A DNA stretch of 64,000 nt from Halodesulfovibrio aestuarii DSM 17919 = ATCC 29578 (GCF_000384815.1 NZ_ARQF01000021.1:62001-126000), one strand, 5' to 3'; positions 9,735 to 19,217 are shown, numbered from the stretch's first letter. Numbers and translations are program-made. Notes: generated by a model from the sequence alone, not told the origin.

Positions 9735-10592
9735 ATGAACACCCCATTTTCCTGGGAAGTACGAGGGGGCAGGTCTATAGGCCCTGCCCCTTTTTGTATT
9801 TTCGGTATTGTGAATGTGACACCGGATTCGTTTCATGATGGTGGAGAGTATAATTCTGTTGCGGCGGGTATTGCCCATGCTCGAATGCAGGCCGCGGCAG
9901 GAGCTCATGTTCTGGATATAGGCGGAGAGTCTTCCCGTCCTTTTGCAGACCCTGTTTCTCTTGAAGAGGAGATCCGGCGCGTTCTCCCTATCGTTGAAGG
10001 TGTGCTTGAAGACTGTTCAGATGATGCGTTACCGTGGGCGGTTTCTGTGGATACCTATAAAGCTGGAACAGCCGCAGCAGTACTTGAAGCTGGAGCACAT
10101 ATTATCAACGATATTTCTGCCTTTGAATTTGAACCTGAGTTAAAGGACGTTGTTGCTCAGTACAAGCCTGGCTATGTTCTTATGCACAGTCAGGGAAAAC
10201 CAGACAGCATGCAGGTCGCTCCAACGTATAATAACGTGATTGATGATATACTAGCTTTCTTTGACCGGAAGTTGAAAGAATTGACTGATGCAGGGTTGCC
10301 TGAATCTCGTATTATGATCGACCCAGGGGTCGGCTTTGGGAAAACGTTAGAGCATAACCTGACTATTTTACAGAATATTGACCGATTCAAGAGACTTGGA
10401 TTACCGGTTATGGCCGGTATTTCAAACAAATCCATGTTTGAAAAAGTTTGCGGAGCGCCTATTGGTGAACGTGAAAACTGTACACAGGCGACAACGGCAA
10501 TTCTTGCGTATCGAGGCGTTGAAGTGCACAGAGTACACAACGTAGCTAAAACGCATGAAACGCTTTTACTTGCAGAAGCACTGCGTAGCTAG
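9735..10592 (+). CDS. folP: Dihydropteroate synthase
   Basis: Condenses 6-hydroxymethyl-dihydropterin pyrophosphate with p-aminobenzoate to make dihydropteroate in folate synthesis. Family signatures are all visible: NVTPDSFHDGG near the N-terminus, IGGESSRPFA, VSVDTYKAG, INDISAFE, MHSQGKP, DPGVGFGKTLEHN and GISNKSMF. The length of 285 residues is normal for a single-domain TIM-barrel enzyme. It begins 2 bases after the ftsH stop and is followed 15 bases later by cdaA, so the three are probably co-transcribed. The ftsH-folP pairing is common in many bacteria. Confidence 0.96.
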   Translation: MNTPFSWEVRGGRSIGPAPFCIFGIVNVTPDSFHDGGEYNSVAAGIAHARMQAAAGAHVLDIGGESSRPFADPVSLEEEIRRVLPIVEGVLEDCSDDALPWAVSVDTYKAGTAAAVLEAGAHIINDISAFEFEPELKDVVAQYKPGYVLMHSQGKPDSMQVAPTYNNVIDDILAFFDRKLKELTDAGLPESRIMIDPGVGFGKTLEHNLTILQNIDRFKRLGLPVMAGISNKSMFEKVCGAPIGERENCTQATTAILAYRGVEVHRVHNVAKTHETLLLAEALRS

Positions 10593-10607
10593 AGGTAGGA
10601 ATATAGC

Positions 10608-11366
10608 GTGATTTCAGTGGAGACATTGGAATATTTAAGCATAACATGGCGTGATGCTTTTGATATCGCTCTCGTAACTTTCTTGTTCTATCAAGTGATG
10701 ATAGTAATTAGAGGTACACGGGCGGTATCATCAATCTATGGCCTGTTGCTGCTTATCGCTGTCTTTGCTTTTTCAGAATATTTTGGTTTTTATACTCTGC
10801 ATTGGATATTACAGCAGTTTCTTGGTTCCTTCTTTCTTGTTGTTGTTATCCTCTTTCAGGATGATATCAGGCGCGGACTTTCTAATATGGGAGCACGCAG
10901 CTTTTTTAAAAAGGTTGAAGTTGCAGACTCGTTTCTTGATGAAATCGTCGGCGCTGCCATGAATATGGGTAAGCGTCGTGTCGGTGCACTGATAGTGCTA
11001 GAGCATCATGTTCCTTTGGGAGATGTGGTTCAACGCGGTGTAGTGATAGATTCTGCTGTGTCAAAAGAATTACTGGTAACAATTTTTCAGGTGAAGACGC
11101 CACTCCACGACGGTGCCGTTATTCTTCGTCGTGGTCGTATAGCTGCTGCAGGCTGTATCCTCCCTCTTGCCGTTGGCGAACAAGACAGGCCGGAATACGG
11201 AACACGGCATAGAGCAGGGATTGGCATAACAGAACAAACTGATGCTGTTGCTGTGGTTGTTTCTGAAGAACGTGGTGATGTCACTGTTGCTGTGAACGGA
11301 AGGTTAACAAGCAATCTTGATAGGACTCGTCTAAAACGTGTATTGCGCAACCTGTTGGGACGGTAA
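10608..11366 (+). CDS. cdaA: Diadenylate cyclase CdaA
   Basis: Makes cyclic di-AMP from two ATP. Three hydrophobic helices occupy roughly residues 15-85. The DAC (DisA_N) domain follows, with the catalytic LHDGAVI motif and the RHRAGIGITEQTDA motif. The 252-residue length fits the TIGR00159 family. GTG is the start, preceded by a weak AGG-type site. It is followed after 3 bases by cdaR, which encodes the YbbR-domain partner. In Firmicutes c-di-AMP controls potassium and osmolyte transport and wall homeostasis; the role in this organism is inferred. Confidence 0.94.
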   Translation: MISVETLEYLSITWRDAFDIALVTFLFYQVMIVIRGTRAVSSIYGLLLLIAVFAFSEYFGFYTLHWILQQFLGSFFLVVVILFQDDIRRGLSNMGARSFFKKVEVADSFLDEIVGAAMNMGKRRVGALIVLEHHVPLGDVVQRGVVIDSAVSKELLVTIFQVKTPLHDGAVILRRGRIAAAGCILPLAVGEQDRPEYGTRHRAGIGITEQTDAVAVVVSEERGDVTVAVNGRLTSNLDRTRLKRVLRNLLGR

Positions 11367-11369
11367 TTA

Positions 11370-12272
11370 ATGGGTGTGAGTTGGCGTCACTTACTTTTGG
11401 CTTTTGTTATGGCTTCCTGTTTATGGGTAGTTATTTCTGGCCGTGAGCAAGTTGAAATTTGGGGCAAAGCATCTGTAGAATTAAAAGGGATGCCCAATGA
11501 CTTGACGTTACTCAGTGGCCTACCTCCGGAAATCGAAATTCGAGTTCGTGGACCAAAAGGTTTGATGCGAACGATCACAGATAAACAGTTGACCTATGTT
11601 TTAGATCTTTCCAAGGTGCGTCCGGGGTTGAATGTTTTACCGGTTCAATCCGGTGGCATCCGGCTCGGGAAAGCATTTGATGTAGTCGAGGTCCGTCCGT
11701 CGCGCCTTACCTTGGAAGTTGATAAGCTTATTAAAAAGAAATTACCGGTAGTGCCGCGCTGGACAGGAGAGCTCCCTACTGACTTGTTTGTGGAGTCTGC
11801 CTCTGTGAAACCGCAATATGTTACGGTGCAGGGACCCGATTCTGAACTTGTGACACTTAGTGGTGTTGAAGCCGTCACTCCGGCACCTGTCATCAAAGGA
11901 CCTGGAAGTGTGACACTCGAAGGTACTGTTTCCTTATCACTACGGGCTAAGGCCACTCCTCCACTTGTCGAGGTGACGTATATTTTGGGGATGCTCTACC
12001 AAAAAAGAACTATTATACGGAATGTGATCGTGATCCCTAGAGCTGGGTTGGACATTTCGTTAAACCGTACTGCTGTAAAGCTGATGATAGAAGTGCCTGA
12101 TTCTATGAAAGACAATAGCGCTCTTATCGATACAATCAGGGTCATTCTGGAACTACCGGAAGATATTACTCCCGGAGAACATCAGCTTCCTTACCGTCTG
12201 GAATTACCGGATAAGATAAAGGTTACCAGCACAGAGCCTGAGACCTTAACCGTTACTGTTTCGAAGAAATAA
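11370..12272 (+). CDS. cdaR: YbbR-domain regulator of diadenylate cyclase (CdaR)
   Basis: The 300-residue protein has one N-terminal membrane anchor (about residues 5-22) followed by three tandem YbbR-like beta domains facing outside the membrane, at about 30-110, 115-205 and 210-295. Repeated short patterns such as P-x-[ED]-[IV]-x-[IV]-x-[VG] mark the repeats. In known systems CdaR binds CdaA and modulates its activity. It follows cdaA at a 3-base distance. A 174-base gap then separates it from glmM, wide enough for a separate promoter. Confidence 0.85.
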   Translation: MGVSWRHLLLAFVMASCLWVVISGREQVEIWGKASVELKGMPNDLTLLSGLPPEIEIRVRGPKGLMRTITDKQLTYVLDLSKVRPGLNVLPVQSGGIRLGKAFDVVEVRPSRLTLEVDKLIKKKLPVVPRWTGELPTDLFVESASVKPQYVTVQGPDSELVTLSGVEAVTPAPVIKGPGSVTLEGTVSLSLRAKATPPLVEVTYILGMLYQKRTIIRNVIVIPRAGLDISLNRTAVKLMIEVPDSMKDNSALIDTIRVILELPEDITPGEHQLPYRLELPDKIKVTSTEPETLTVTVSKK

Positions 12273-12446
12273 AATAATACGACAGTGCCTCTCAACCTCC
12301 TCCTTTCGTTGATATGTACGCAGTTCTGCGTTACTTGAATGTAATCAGAACGTTGTGACAATGAGCTTTTTCTGGTTATCGCCATAGATGACATGCGTAC
12401 ACAGTGTGTAATTACAAGTTGAATTAAATAAAAAACTGGAGCTTCC

Positions 12447-13799
12447 ATGGGAAGACGTTTGTTTGGAACGGATGGCATGCGTGGTACTGTGAATCAGTAC
12501 CCAATGGTTCCGGAAGTCGCTATGCGCTTGGGACTTGCTGCAGGAACTGCTTTCCGAACTGAAACTGGACGAAATAGAGTAGTTATCGGTAAGGATACCC
12601 GCCTTTCCGGATATGTTTTTGAAAATGCACTTACAGCAGGTTTTTGTGCTGCAGGTATGGATGTATACCTAGTAGGTCCTATGGCAACTCCTGCCATCGC
12701 ATTTCTTACAAGAAATATGCGCGCGACCATGGGCGTAGTTATTTCTGCATCGCACAATCCGTACCATGATAACGGAATTAAATTTTTCAATGATCGCGGC
12801 TATAAAATTGCTGACTCCGTTGAGGATTCCATTACAGAAATGGTACTTAACCCCGATCATCAGTGGGACTATCCTGCTCCGGATAAGGTCGGTCGTGCTA
12901 AACGAATTGAAGATGCAGTAGGCCGTTATATTGTTTATTTGAAGAATAGTTTTCCTACAGATCTTTCTTTGGAAGGTCTGCGCATTGTTCTTGATTGCTC
13001 TAACGGGGCAAATTATAAAGTTGCACCGTTGGTTCTTGAAGAGTTAGGTGCCGAAGTAGTACCTATTGGTGTGAATCCAAACGGGGTTAACATCAATAAG
13101 GGCTGTGGTTCTCTCTACCCTGAAGTTATGGCGCAAAAGGTTCGTGAAGGGCACGCCGATATCGGGCTTGCTCTTGATGGTGATGCTGACAGACTGATAG
13201 TTTGTGATGAGCACGGAACAGTGCTTGATGGCGACCAGATTATGGCAATTTGCGCTAAGGATATGATGTCATCCGGTGCTCTTGTTAATAATACTCTTGT
13301 TTCCACTGTGATGAGTAACATGGCATTGGAAGTATTTATGCGTGAGAACGGCGGCCATTTACTGCGGACTCCTGTTGGTGATCGCCATGTTGTGGAAGCT
13401 ATGCGTAAGACGCAGGCAACTATGGGAGGCGAGCAGTCTGGTCATTTGGTCTTTATGGACTACGGCACAACGGGCGATGGTTTGCTCGCAGGGCTTCAGC
13501 TGCTTCGCATTATGCGCCAACAAGATAAGCCTCTTTCTAATCTTGCCGGTCTGCTTGAACTGTATCCTCAAGAGTTAATTAATGTTCGTGTTGAACGTAA
13601 AATTCCTTTTGAAGAATGTCCGGCTTTGCTTGAAGATGTACAAAAAGCAGAGAAAGAACTGGGTGACAAGGGGCGTGTGTTATTACGTTATTCAGGCACA
13701 GAGTCTTTATGTCGGGTGATGGTCGAAGGTGAAGATGATGAGCAGGTTAAACGCCTTGCTTCGTATCTTGCTGAGTCTGCACAAAAGAATTTAGTATAG
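12447..13799 (+). CDS. glmM: Phosphoglucosamine mutase GlmM
   Basis: Interconverts glucosamine-6-phosphate and glucosamine-1-phosphate on the way to UDP-GlcNAc, feeding peptidoglycan and LPS. The phosphoserine is S102 in [13 protein letters not shown]. The metal loop is LDGDADR, the sugar-binding loop GGEQSGH, and the C-terminal phosphate loop RYSGTE. The 450-residue length is standard. A GGAG site lies 7 bases before the ATG. The glmM family is the conserved third member of the cdaA-cdaR-glmM cluster, and in Bacillus, Lactococcus and Staphylococcus GlmM inhibits CdaA. galU begins within about 12 bases of its stop. Confidence 0.97.
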   Translation: MGRRLFGTDGMRGTVNQYPMVPEVAMRLGLAAGTAFRTETGRNRVVIGKDTRLSGYVFENALTAGFCAAGMDVYLVGPMATPAIAFLTRNMRATMGVVISASHNPYHDNGIKFFNDRGYKIADSVEDSITEMVLNPDHQWDYPAPDKVGRAKRIEDAVGRYIVYLKNSFPTDLSLEGLRIVLDCSNGANYKVAPLVLEELGAEVVPIGVNPNGVNINKGCGSLYPEVMAQKVREGHADIGLALDGDADRLIVCDEHGTVLDGDQIMAICAKDMMSSGALVNNTLVSTVMSNMALEVFMRENGGHLLRTPVGDRHVVEAMRKTQATMGGEQSGHLVFMDYGTTGDGLLAGLQLLRIMRQQDKPLSNLAGLLELYPQELINVRVERKIPFEECPALLEDVQKAEKELGDKGRVLLRYSGTESLCRVMVEGEDDEQVKRLASYLAESAQKNLV

Positions 13800-13811
13800 T
13801 TGGAATTAGTT

Positions 13812-14675
13812 ATGAATATTCGCAAAGTAGTTGTCCCTGTTGCCGGTTGGGGAACCCGTTCTCTTCCTGCGTCCAAGAATATCCCAAAAGAAATGTTGCC
13901 TATCTATAATAAGCCTGTTGTGCAGTACATTGTGGAAGAGGCTATTAGTTCAGGTCTTGCTGATGTTATTTTTGTTACCAACCGCGAAAAGAAAGTTATT
14001 GAAGATCACTTTGATAAAAACCTTCAACTCGAAAGTTTATTAAAACGTGCGGGAAAAGATGAGTTGCTTCGTGTTGTGCAAGAAGTGGCATGCATGGCGA
14101 ACATTATTTCTATTCGCCAGAAGGAACAACTCGGATTGGGACATGCCGTATTATGCGCAAAAGATCTCATTAATGAAGACGCATTTGGTGTAATGCTTGG
14201 CGATGATCTTATATTTGGAATGGAGCCGGGATTAAAGCAGCTTATTCAGGTTGCAGCAGCAGAGCGTTTACCTGTTGTCGGCGTAATGGAAGTTGAAGCA
14301 GATAAAGTAGATCGTTACGGCATTGTTGCCGGTGATGAAATTTCTCCGGGTACATACCGGGTAACAGATCTTGTTGAAAAGCCGGCGATTCAGGATGCTC
14401 CATCACGTCTGGCAATTGTAGGGCGTTACGTACTAACTCCGGACATTTTTCCTGCTCTTGAAGATACTAAAGCAGGTGCAGGCGGAGAAATTCAGTTAAC
14501 AGATGCGTTACGTACTATTGCTAAAGAGCGCGGCCTGTTGGCTGTAAAAATGCGCGGTATGCGTTTTGATGCTGGTGACTGGGCAGAATATCTTACTGCT
14601 AACATCTATTTTGCCTTGCAGGATGACGCTATTCGTGATGATCTTATCAAGCACTTAAAGCCACTTTTGCCTTAA
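13812..14675 (+). CDS. galU: UTP-glucose-1-phosphate uridylyltransferase
   Basis: Makes UDP-glucose from UTP and glucose-1-phosphate for LPS and exopolysaccharide. The nucleotidyltransferase signature GWGTRSLPASKNIPKEMLPI is at the N-terminus, followed by KPVVQYIVEEA, LGDDL, DLVEKP, GRYVLTP, GEIQLTDA and a DAGDWAEYL end. ATG at 13812 gives the usual short N-terminus. A TTG at 13800, directly after the glmM stop, would add four residues but has no better ribosome binding site. The gene is probably co-transcribed with glmM and is followed by a terminator. Confidence 0.95.
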   Translation: MNIRKVVVPVAGWGTRSLPASKNIPKEMLPIYNKPVVQYIVEEAISSGLADVIFVTNREKKVIEDHFDKNLQLESLLKRAGKDELLRVVQEVACMANIISIRQKEQLGLGHAVLCAKDLINEDAFGVMLGDDLIFGMEPGLKQLIQVAAAERLPVVGVMEVEADKVDRYGIVAGDEISPGTYRVTDLVEKPAIQDAPSRLAIVGRYVLTPDIFPALEDTKAGAGGEIQLTDALRTIAKERGLLAVKMRGMRFDAGDWAEYLTANIYFALQDDAIRDDLIKHLKPLLP

Positions 14676-14697
14676 GGAATGTGGTCGAGTAAGAATT

Positions 14698-14727
14698 CAA
14701 AAAGGTGGTCGTATGATCGCCTTTTTT
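14698..14727 (+). terminator. Intrinsic terminator after galU
   Basis: The arms GGTGGTC and GATCGCC pair with two G-U wobbles, preceded by an A run and followed by CTTTTTT. It separates galU from priA. Confidence 0.7.
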
Positions 14728-14746
14728 ACTTTCAGGAAAATATACA

Positions 14747-17113
14747 ATGCTAGCGATTTCTCTTTTAACTCCTCCGTATGCGACGTTGAGCTATGCCACT
14801 CCGGCGTGGCTTGATGTTTCTGCATGGAAATGCGGGCAGCGTGTGATCGTTCCGTTAGGTAAGGGGGGGATGCTTCGGGCTGGAATTGTTGTTTCTGTAG
14901 ATGATGACAGCTCTGTGAAGGAAGGCGTTGTCTTGAAAGAATGCCTATGGCCTGCTGAACGTGAGCCGTTGTTGCGACCAGAGTATCTTGGGATGGTCAA
15001 GCAGCTTGCCCTGCGGCATATGGTTACAGAGGGCGAAGTGCTTGGCGGATTATTACCGGCTGGTCTCCGAACCTCAAAGATTCGATTGCGGATATTAGAC
15101 GGGGGAAAACCTAGAACTGTTTCTATGCGTGATCTTGCTGGCATGTCAGCTGAAGAACGTTCTAGAGTAGGTGCGTTGTGGGCTGGTAATGCTGTGGAGA
15201 TACTGGATAGTACTTTTGATGCGGAAGAACAGGAACTATGTACCTTGCTTGTTGATCCTCCATGGTCAGTACGTCCATCTGCAAAACGTCAGATTGAAGT
15301 TCTGGAGTATTTGCATGATAAGGGGATGCTCTCTCGAACCCGCTTGTTGCAAGAGCTTGGCTCAGGCATTTCTGCTGCGTTGAACACGCTCGCCGAACGG
15401 GGGCTGGTGCGCATTGGTCCTCGAGAAGGGGGAACGTGCGAAAGTTGTGAGGATGAATCTAACGAGTGTTCGTTTGATTTTGGTGAGGGTTTTACCTTAT
15501 TGCCAGAACAACAGGTTGCATTTGATGACTTCAGCGCGTTACTGCATGACGAAACTCCAAAGTCTGCTTTATTATATGGCATTACAGGAAGCGGTAAGAC
15601 TGTTGTGTATCTGGAACTGGCCGCGGAAGCTTTGGCAAAAGGGCTGTCTGTAATGCTTCTTGCACCGGAAGTTGCGCTGGCCTGTAAATTGGATAGTGCC
15701 GTCCGGAAACGTTTCTCGTCTCAGGAATGTTTCTTTTATAACGGGTATCAATCTCCGACAGAACGTGAGAAGACATTCCGGTTATTGGCAAAACGGACGA
15801 CTCCTTGTGTTATTGTGGGTACTCGTTCTGCACTTTTTTTACCTTCACCGAGATTAGGATTGATTGTTCTGGATGAAGAGCATGACACTTCATTTAAACA
15901 GGATGAGGGGCTTGTATATCAGGCCAAAGAGGTTGCGCATTATCGTGTGCAGCAGAGTAACGGATTGTTATTGCTAGGTTCTGCAACGCCTGATGTAAAA
16001 ACATTTCATGCTGTACAGCAGCAAGCTGTTTCAATGGGGGTAATGAAGGAACGAGCCGGTGAGGGCAAGCTTCCTGAAGTTTCACTGTTGAATATTAAAA
16101 ACATGAAGCGTTCAGACGGAATTCTTGCTGCAGAATGCAAAAAGCAGATTAGAGAAACCGTAGAACGTGGCGAGCAGGTTGTTATTTTATTGAACCGTCG
16201 AGGGTATGCTCCCCTGATGTATTGTCTTGATTGCGGACATGTCGCACGGTGCCCGCACTGTGAAGTCGGACTTACGTATCATAAGGGACGTGAACGTCTG
16301 ATTTGCCATTACTGCGGGTATTCAGTTTCGTATCCTGTTGTGTGCTCTAAATGTAAAGGACTTCACTATCTTCCCATGGGGGAAGGGACAGAAAAGCTTG
16401 AAGAAAATCTGATAGAAATTCTTCCGCCTGATACAAAAATTTTACGTCTGGATAGAGATTCAACACGTCGTCCCGGAAAAATGCAGCGTATTCTTGATGC
16501 ATTTGCAAATCAGGAGGCGCAGGTTCTGGTCGGAACACAGATGTTGTCTAAAGGGCATCATTTCCCGAATGTAACACTTGCTGTTGTAGCTGATGGCGAC
16601 CTCGGGCTGAATCTTCCCGACTATCGTGCTGCGGAACGTACATTTCAGTTGCTTGTTCAAGCTTCAGGGCGTGCAGGCCGTGGTGAGAAAGCGGGCCGTG
16701 TACTTATCCAGACGCGGGACCCCGGGCACTACTGTTGGCAGTTTGTCGGTAGTGCAGATTATGATGGATTTTATGCAGAGGAAATCGAGCGAAGACGTAA
16801 ACGGAAATACCCCCCATTCGTAAAATTAGCGCTTATCCGAGCCAGCTATCCGTTGGACTGGAATAAAGGAATGGAGTGGGTTGAAACGTTAACTGAAGTC
16901 GCAAGAGCTCTTGGTAAAGAACATGATGTGCGAGTGTTGGGGCATACTCCATCACCACTCCCAGTTTTGCGCGGTAGAAAGCGTTTCCAGTGGACGTTAA
17001 AGTCTGATGACTGGATAAGCATACGTACGCTGTATTATGCGATGCGTAATGCGGTACCGCGCGGTTCAAAGCTTAGGCTTTCTTTGGATATAGATCCTGT
17101 GAATATGTTGTGA
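14747..17113 (+). CDS. priA: Primosomal replication restart helicase PriA
   Basis: 3'-5' superfamily 2 helicase that reloads the replisome at stalled forks. The N-terminal DNA-binding region is divergent (about 1-200). Walker A GITGSGKT is at about 278-285 and the Walker B DEEHD at about 375. The zinc-binding insertion holds eight cysteines between about 490 and 535 (CLDCGHVARCPHCEVG, then CHYCGY and CSKC). Motifs V-VI appear as GTQMLSKGHHFPNVT and QASGRAGRG. The 788-residue length is typical. An ATG start follows a terminator, so it probably has its own promoter. A small cysteine-rich protein gene follows after 10 bases. Confidence 0.95.
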   Translation: MLAISLLTPPYATLSYATPAWLDVSAWKCGQRVIVPLGKGGMLRAGIVVSVDDDSSVKEGVVLKECLWPAEREPLLRPEYLGMVKQLALRHMVTEGEVLGGLLPAGLRTSKIRLRILDGGKPRTVSMRDLAGMSAEERSRVGALWAGNAVEILDSTFDAEEQELCTLLVDPPWSVRPSAKRQIEVLEYLHDKGMLSRTRLLQELGSGISAALNTLAERGLVRIGPREGGTCESCEDESNECSFDFGEGFTLLPEQQVAFDDFSALLHDETPKSALLYGITGSGKTVVYLELAAEALAKGLSVMLLAPEVALACKLDSAVRKRFSSQECFFYNGYQSPTEREKTFRLLAKRTTPCVIVGTRSALFLPSPRLGLIVLDEEHDTSFKQDEGLVYQAKEVAHYRVQQSNGLLLLGSATPDVKTFHAVQQQAVSMGVMKERAGEGKLPEVSLLNIKNMKRSDGILAAECKKQIRETVERGEQVVILLNRRGYAPLMYCLDCGHVARCPHCEVGLTYHKGRERLICHYCGYSVSYPVVCSKCKGLHYLPMGEGTEKLEENLIEILPPDTKILRLDRDSTRRPGKMQRILDAFANQEAQVLVGTQMLSKGHHFPNVTLAVVADGDLGLNLPDYRAAERTFQLLVQASGRAGRGEKAGRVLIQTRDPGHYCWQFVGSADYDGFYAEEIERRRKRKYPPFVKLALIRASYPLDWNKGMEWVETLTEVARALGKEHDVRVLGHTPSPLPVLRGRKRFQWTLKSDDWISIRTLYYAMRNAVPRGSKLRLSLDIDPVNML

Positions 17114-17123
17114 GGAGCTAAGT

Positions 17124-17477
17124 ATGATCTATGTTGTATCTGCCTGTGCTGCATGTCCTTTTTATCTTTCAGATAATGGCGGCAACTGTAGCGGGCGTTT
17201 CCCGGAATTAAAACAGGTGGATGTTGATCCCGAATCAACAAAACCGGAATGGTGTCCTGTAAGCAGTTCTGCACTACGCGTAACAGAAGCTGCATCAAAT
17301 AATTCCGGTTTTCCGGCGATTCCGGTTACCGAGTGCAATGATTGCCCGTTCTATTTTCAGAATGAAAAGCGTCGTTGTAATATCGCGAACCCCAAGGGAC
17401 GCCCGATCTTAGCAGAATGCGAGCGCCCTGTTTGGTGTGTGTTGCGTAAAGAAATGGTTCTTATTAAAGGGAAGTAA
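17124..17477 (+). CDS. Small double-C4 cysteine protein, unknown function
   Basis: The 117-residue soluble protein is built from two copies of the same unit. Each has C-x2-C-P-F-Y, a third Cys 11 residues further on, and an ending P-x-W-C: C8, C11, C22, C44 and C71, C74, C85, C105. An extra Cys lies at 99. The pattern suggests two four-cysteine metal sites or an iron-sulfur site. A GGAG site precedes the ATG. It lies 10 bases after priA and is closed by a strong terminator, so it is probably translated from the priA message. I do not recognise the family. Confidence 0.8.
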   Translation: MIYVVSACAACPFYLSDNGGNCSGRFPELKQVDVDPESTKPEWCPVSSSALRVTEAASNNSGFPAIPVTECNDCPFYFQNEKRRCNIANPKGRPILAECERPVWCVLRKEMVLIKGK

Positions 17478-17500
17478 TAGAAATAAAGAAAGGTACTTGT

Positions 17501-17533
17501 AAAAAAGCGGGGGAGTAGATTCCCCGCTTTTTT
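17501..17533 (+). terminator. Strong intrinsic terminator
   Basis: GCGGGGGA/TCCCCGC hairpin flanked by an A6 run and a T7 run. It closes the priA unit and could act in both directions. Confidence 0.92.
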
Positions 17534-17872
17534 ACATGGCGTTGCACGCTGTAAGACAGGGCCTGTTCGAGGGAAAAGAACTGATTATGTGTTACAGTAT
17601 ACTTATTTTATTACATAAAATAGCTTAGGCGCAGTGCGGTGAGTTAACATAAATATCTAAAAAATGTTGCCAAGTGCGAGTGTTACTATTATAGACCCTG
17701 TAATTTAATTTTTTGAGTGAGTGGCAGTAATGGCAGAGGGGCCCTGCGACTTGCTCTTTTTGTATGCCTTGAGGGGAAACACTGTTCAGGTTTTCTATCT
17801 ATTTGAAAAAACTGAACAGGGTGCTGAACAGGCACTTACAGGCATGCCAACCACGAATTCGAGGGGAAAATA
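17534..17872 (+). promoter_or_regulatory. Leader of the FadL-type porin gene with inverted repeat
   Basis: A 339-base gene-free stretch upstream of the porin. Complementary arms CTGTTCAG (17782-17789) and CTGAACAG (17812-17819), extended by T-rich and A-rich inner segments with one bulge, form a hairpin or operator about 55 bases before the ATG. The string GAGGGGAAA occurs twice, near 17771 and near 17863; the second copy is the ribosome binding site. I cannot assign a promoter with confidence. Confidence 0.5.
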
Positions 17873-19114
17873 ATGAAGCGACATTTCCTGTCTATTGTTG
17901 CGTCCTGCGTATTGTTGTTAGCTGTTGCAACTTCAGCTTCTGCAGCGGGATTTGCATTGTATGAATGGAGTGCCCGAGGCAACGCGCTTGGCGGTACTCT
18001 TGTTGGTCGTGCAGATGATCCTTCTGCTGTAGCGTATAACCCTGCCGGTATTACACAACTTGAAGGAACTCAACTCGCAGTTGGTGTTTCTCTTGCTTCT
18101 CCGTATTCAGAGGTGGTTACAACAGCTCCTTCTGGAGCAACCACAACAACGGATAGTGAAAGTGCAATATTTGCTATTCCGCATTTCTACGTTACGCACA
18201 AAATTAACGACAAATGGGCTATCGGTTTTGGTGAATTTTCACGTTTTGGTCTTGGCTTTTTGTATGACAAAGATGAATTTCCAGGTGCGTCCAATGTTTA
18301 CGATGCTAAGATTCAGACTATCTCATTGAACCCGAACGTTGCATACAAAATTACTGATCGTCTTTCAGCGGCAGTCGGTATTGAATATGTGTATGTTGAT
18401 GTAGCTATTAAGAAAAATTATTTGCTTGGAACGTCTAAGCTTAATGGTAGTGGCGATGGTATTGCGATGACTGCAGGCCTTCACTACAAGTTGGATAACT
18501 GGCGTTTTGGTGTGGGCTACCATAGTCAGGCTAAGGTTGATGCCTCTGGTGATACTAAGATTTCGGGGGCAAATCCTGCGCTTGTAGCAGCATATGGTGC
18601 GTTACCTGACGGTAAGTACGATACAAAAGCCTCAATCGTGCTTCCGGATATGATCAGCTTTGGTATTACGTACTATCCGATTGAAGAGCTGAGTATTGAA
18701 TTTGCCGCTATAAACACTCGTTGGTCTACCTACAGGAACTTTGACCTCACTCTGGATACTCCGGTAGGTGACAAAGTAATTGAGCAGCCAAAAGACTGGA
18801 ATGATGTATGGCGTCTTAGCCTTGGTGCTGAATATGCTATTAATGACAACTGGACTATTCGTGGAAGCTATTCCTATGATGAAGCACCAGAAGATGCTAA
18901 ATACGTTGACTACATGATTCCTGCTGCAGATCGTCACCTTTTCGGTGCTGGTGTTGGGTACAAAATTGATAACTGGACTATCGACCTTGCATATACCTAC
19001 ATTCTTGCAGAGGGTGTGGATTACGATGACTCTGTTGCCAGTGGTGTTACCGATGGTAAATCAAAAAATGGTGTAACGCATATGGGCGCTCTCACTGTTG
19101 GATACGCATTTTAG
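17873..19114 (+). CDS. FadL/OmpP1/TodX-family outer membrane transport protein
   Basis: Predicted outer-membrane beta-barrel for hydrophobic substrates such as long-chain fatty acids. A signal peptide is at 1-24 (cleavage after SASA). The mature N-terminus AGFALYEWSARGNALGG with DDPSAVAYNPAGITQL is the typical hatch region of the family. The remainder shows alternating amphipathic strands and ends in GALTVGYAF, with a terminal Phe as expected for BAM recognition. The 413-residue length is normal. GAGGGG lies 7 bases before the ATG. It is a single-gene unit between two terminators. The substrate cannot be told from sequence. Confidence 0.9.
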   Translation: MKRHFLSIVASCVLLLAVATSASAAGFALYEWSARGNALGGTLVGRADDPSAVAYNPAGITQLEGTQLAVGVSLASPYSEVVTTAPSGATTTTDSESAIFAIPHFYVTHKINDKWAIGFGEFSRFGLGFLYDKDEFPGASNVYDAKIQTISLNPNVAYKITDRLSAAVGIEYVYVDVAIKKNYLLGTSKLNGSGDGIAMTAGLHYKLDNWRFGVGYHSQAKVDASGDTKISGANPALVAAYGALPDGKYDTKASIVLPDMISFGITYYPIEELSIEFAAINTRWSTYRNFDLTLDTPVGDKVIEQPKDWNDVWRLSLGAEYAINDNWTIRGSYSYDEAPEDAKYVDYMIPAADRHLFGAGVGYKIDNWTIDLAYTYILAEGVDYDDSVASGVTDGKSKNGVTHMGALTVGYAF

Positions 19115-19162
19115 CTGCGATAGAAAGATAGTTACTGTTCGCTATCTATAGTTGCAATGATG

Positions 19163-19199
19163 ACCGGCTCGGGGTAATTCCTGAGCCGGTTTTGTTTTT
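19163..19199 (+). terminator. Terminator after the porin gene
   Basis: ACCGGCTC/GAGCCGGT hairpin with a 12-base loop followed by a T-rich tract. Confidence 0.88.
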
Positions 19200-19217
19200 A
19201 TAAAGAGGTAACCGAAT

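Noticed and set aside
17730-17760. Sigma-54 promoter before the porin gene
   Set aside because: A GG...GC pair resembles the -24/-12 elements, but the spacing is 11 instead of 10 bases and the rest of the consensus is poor.
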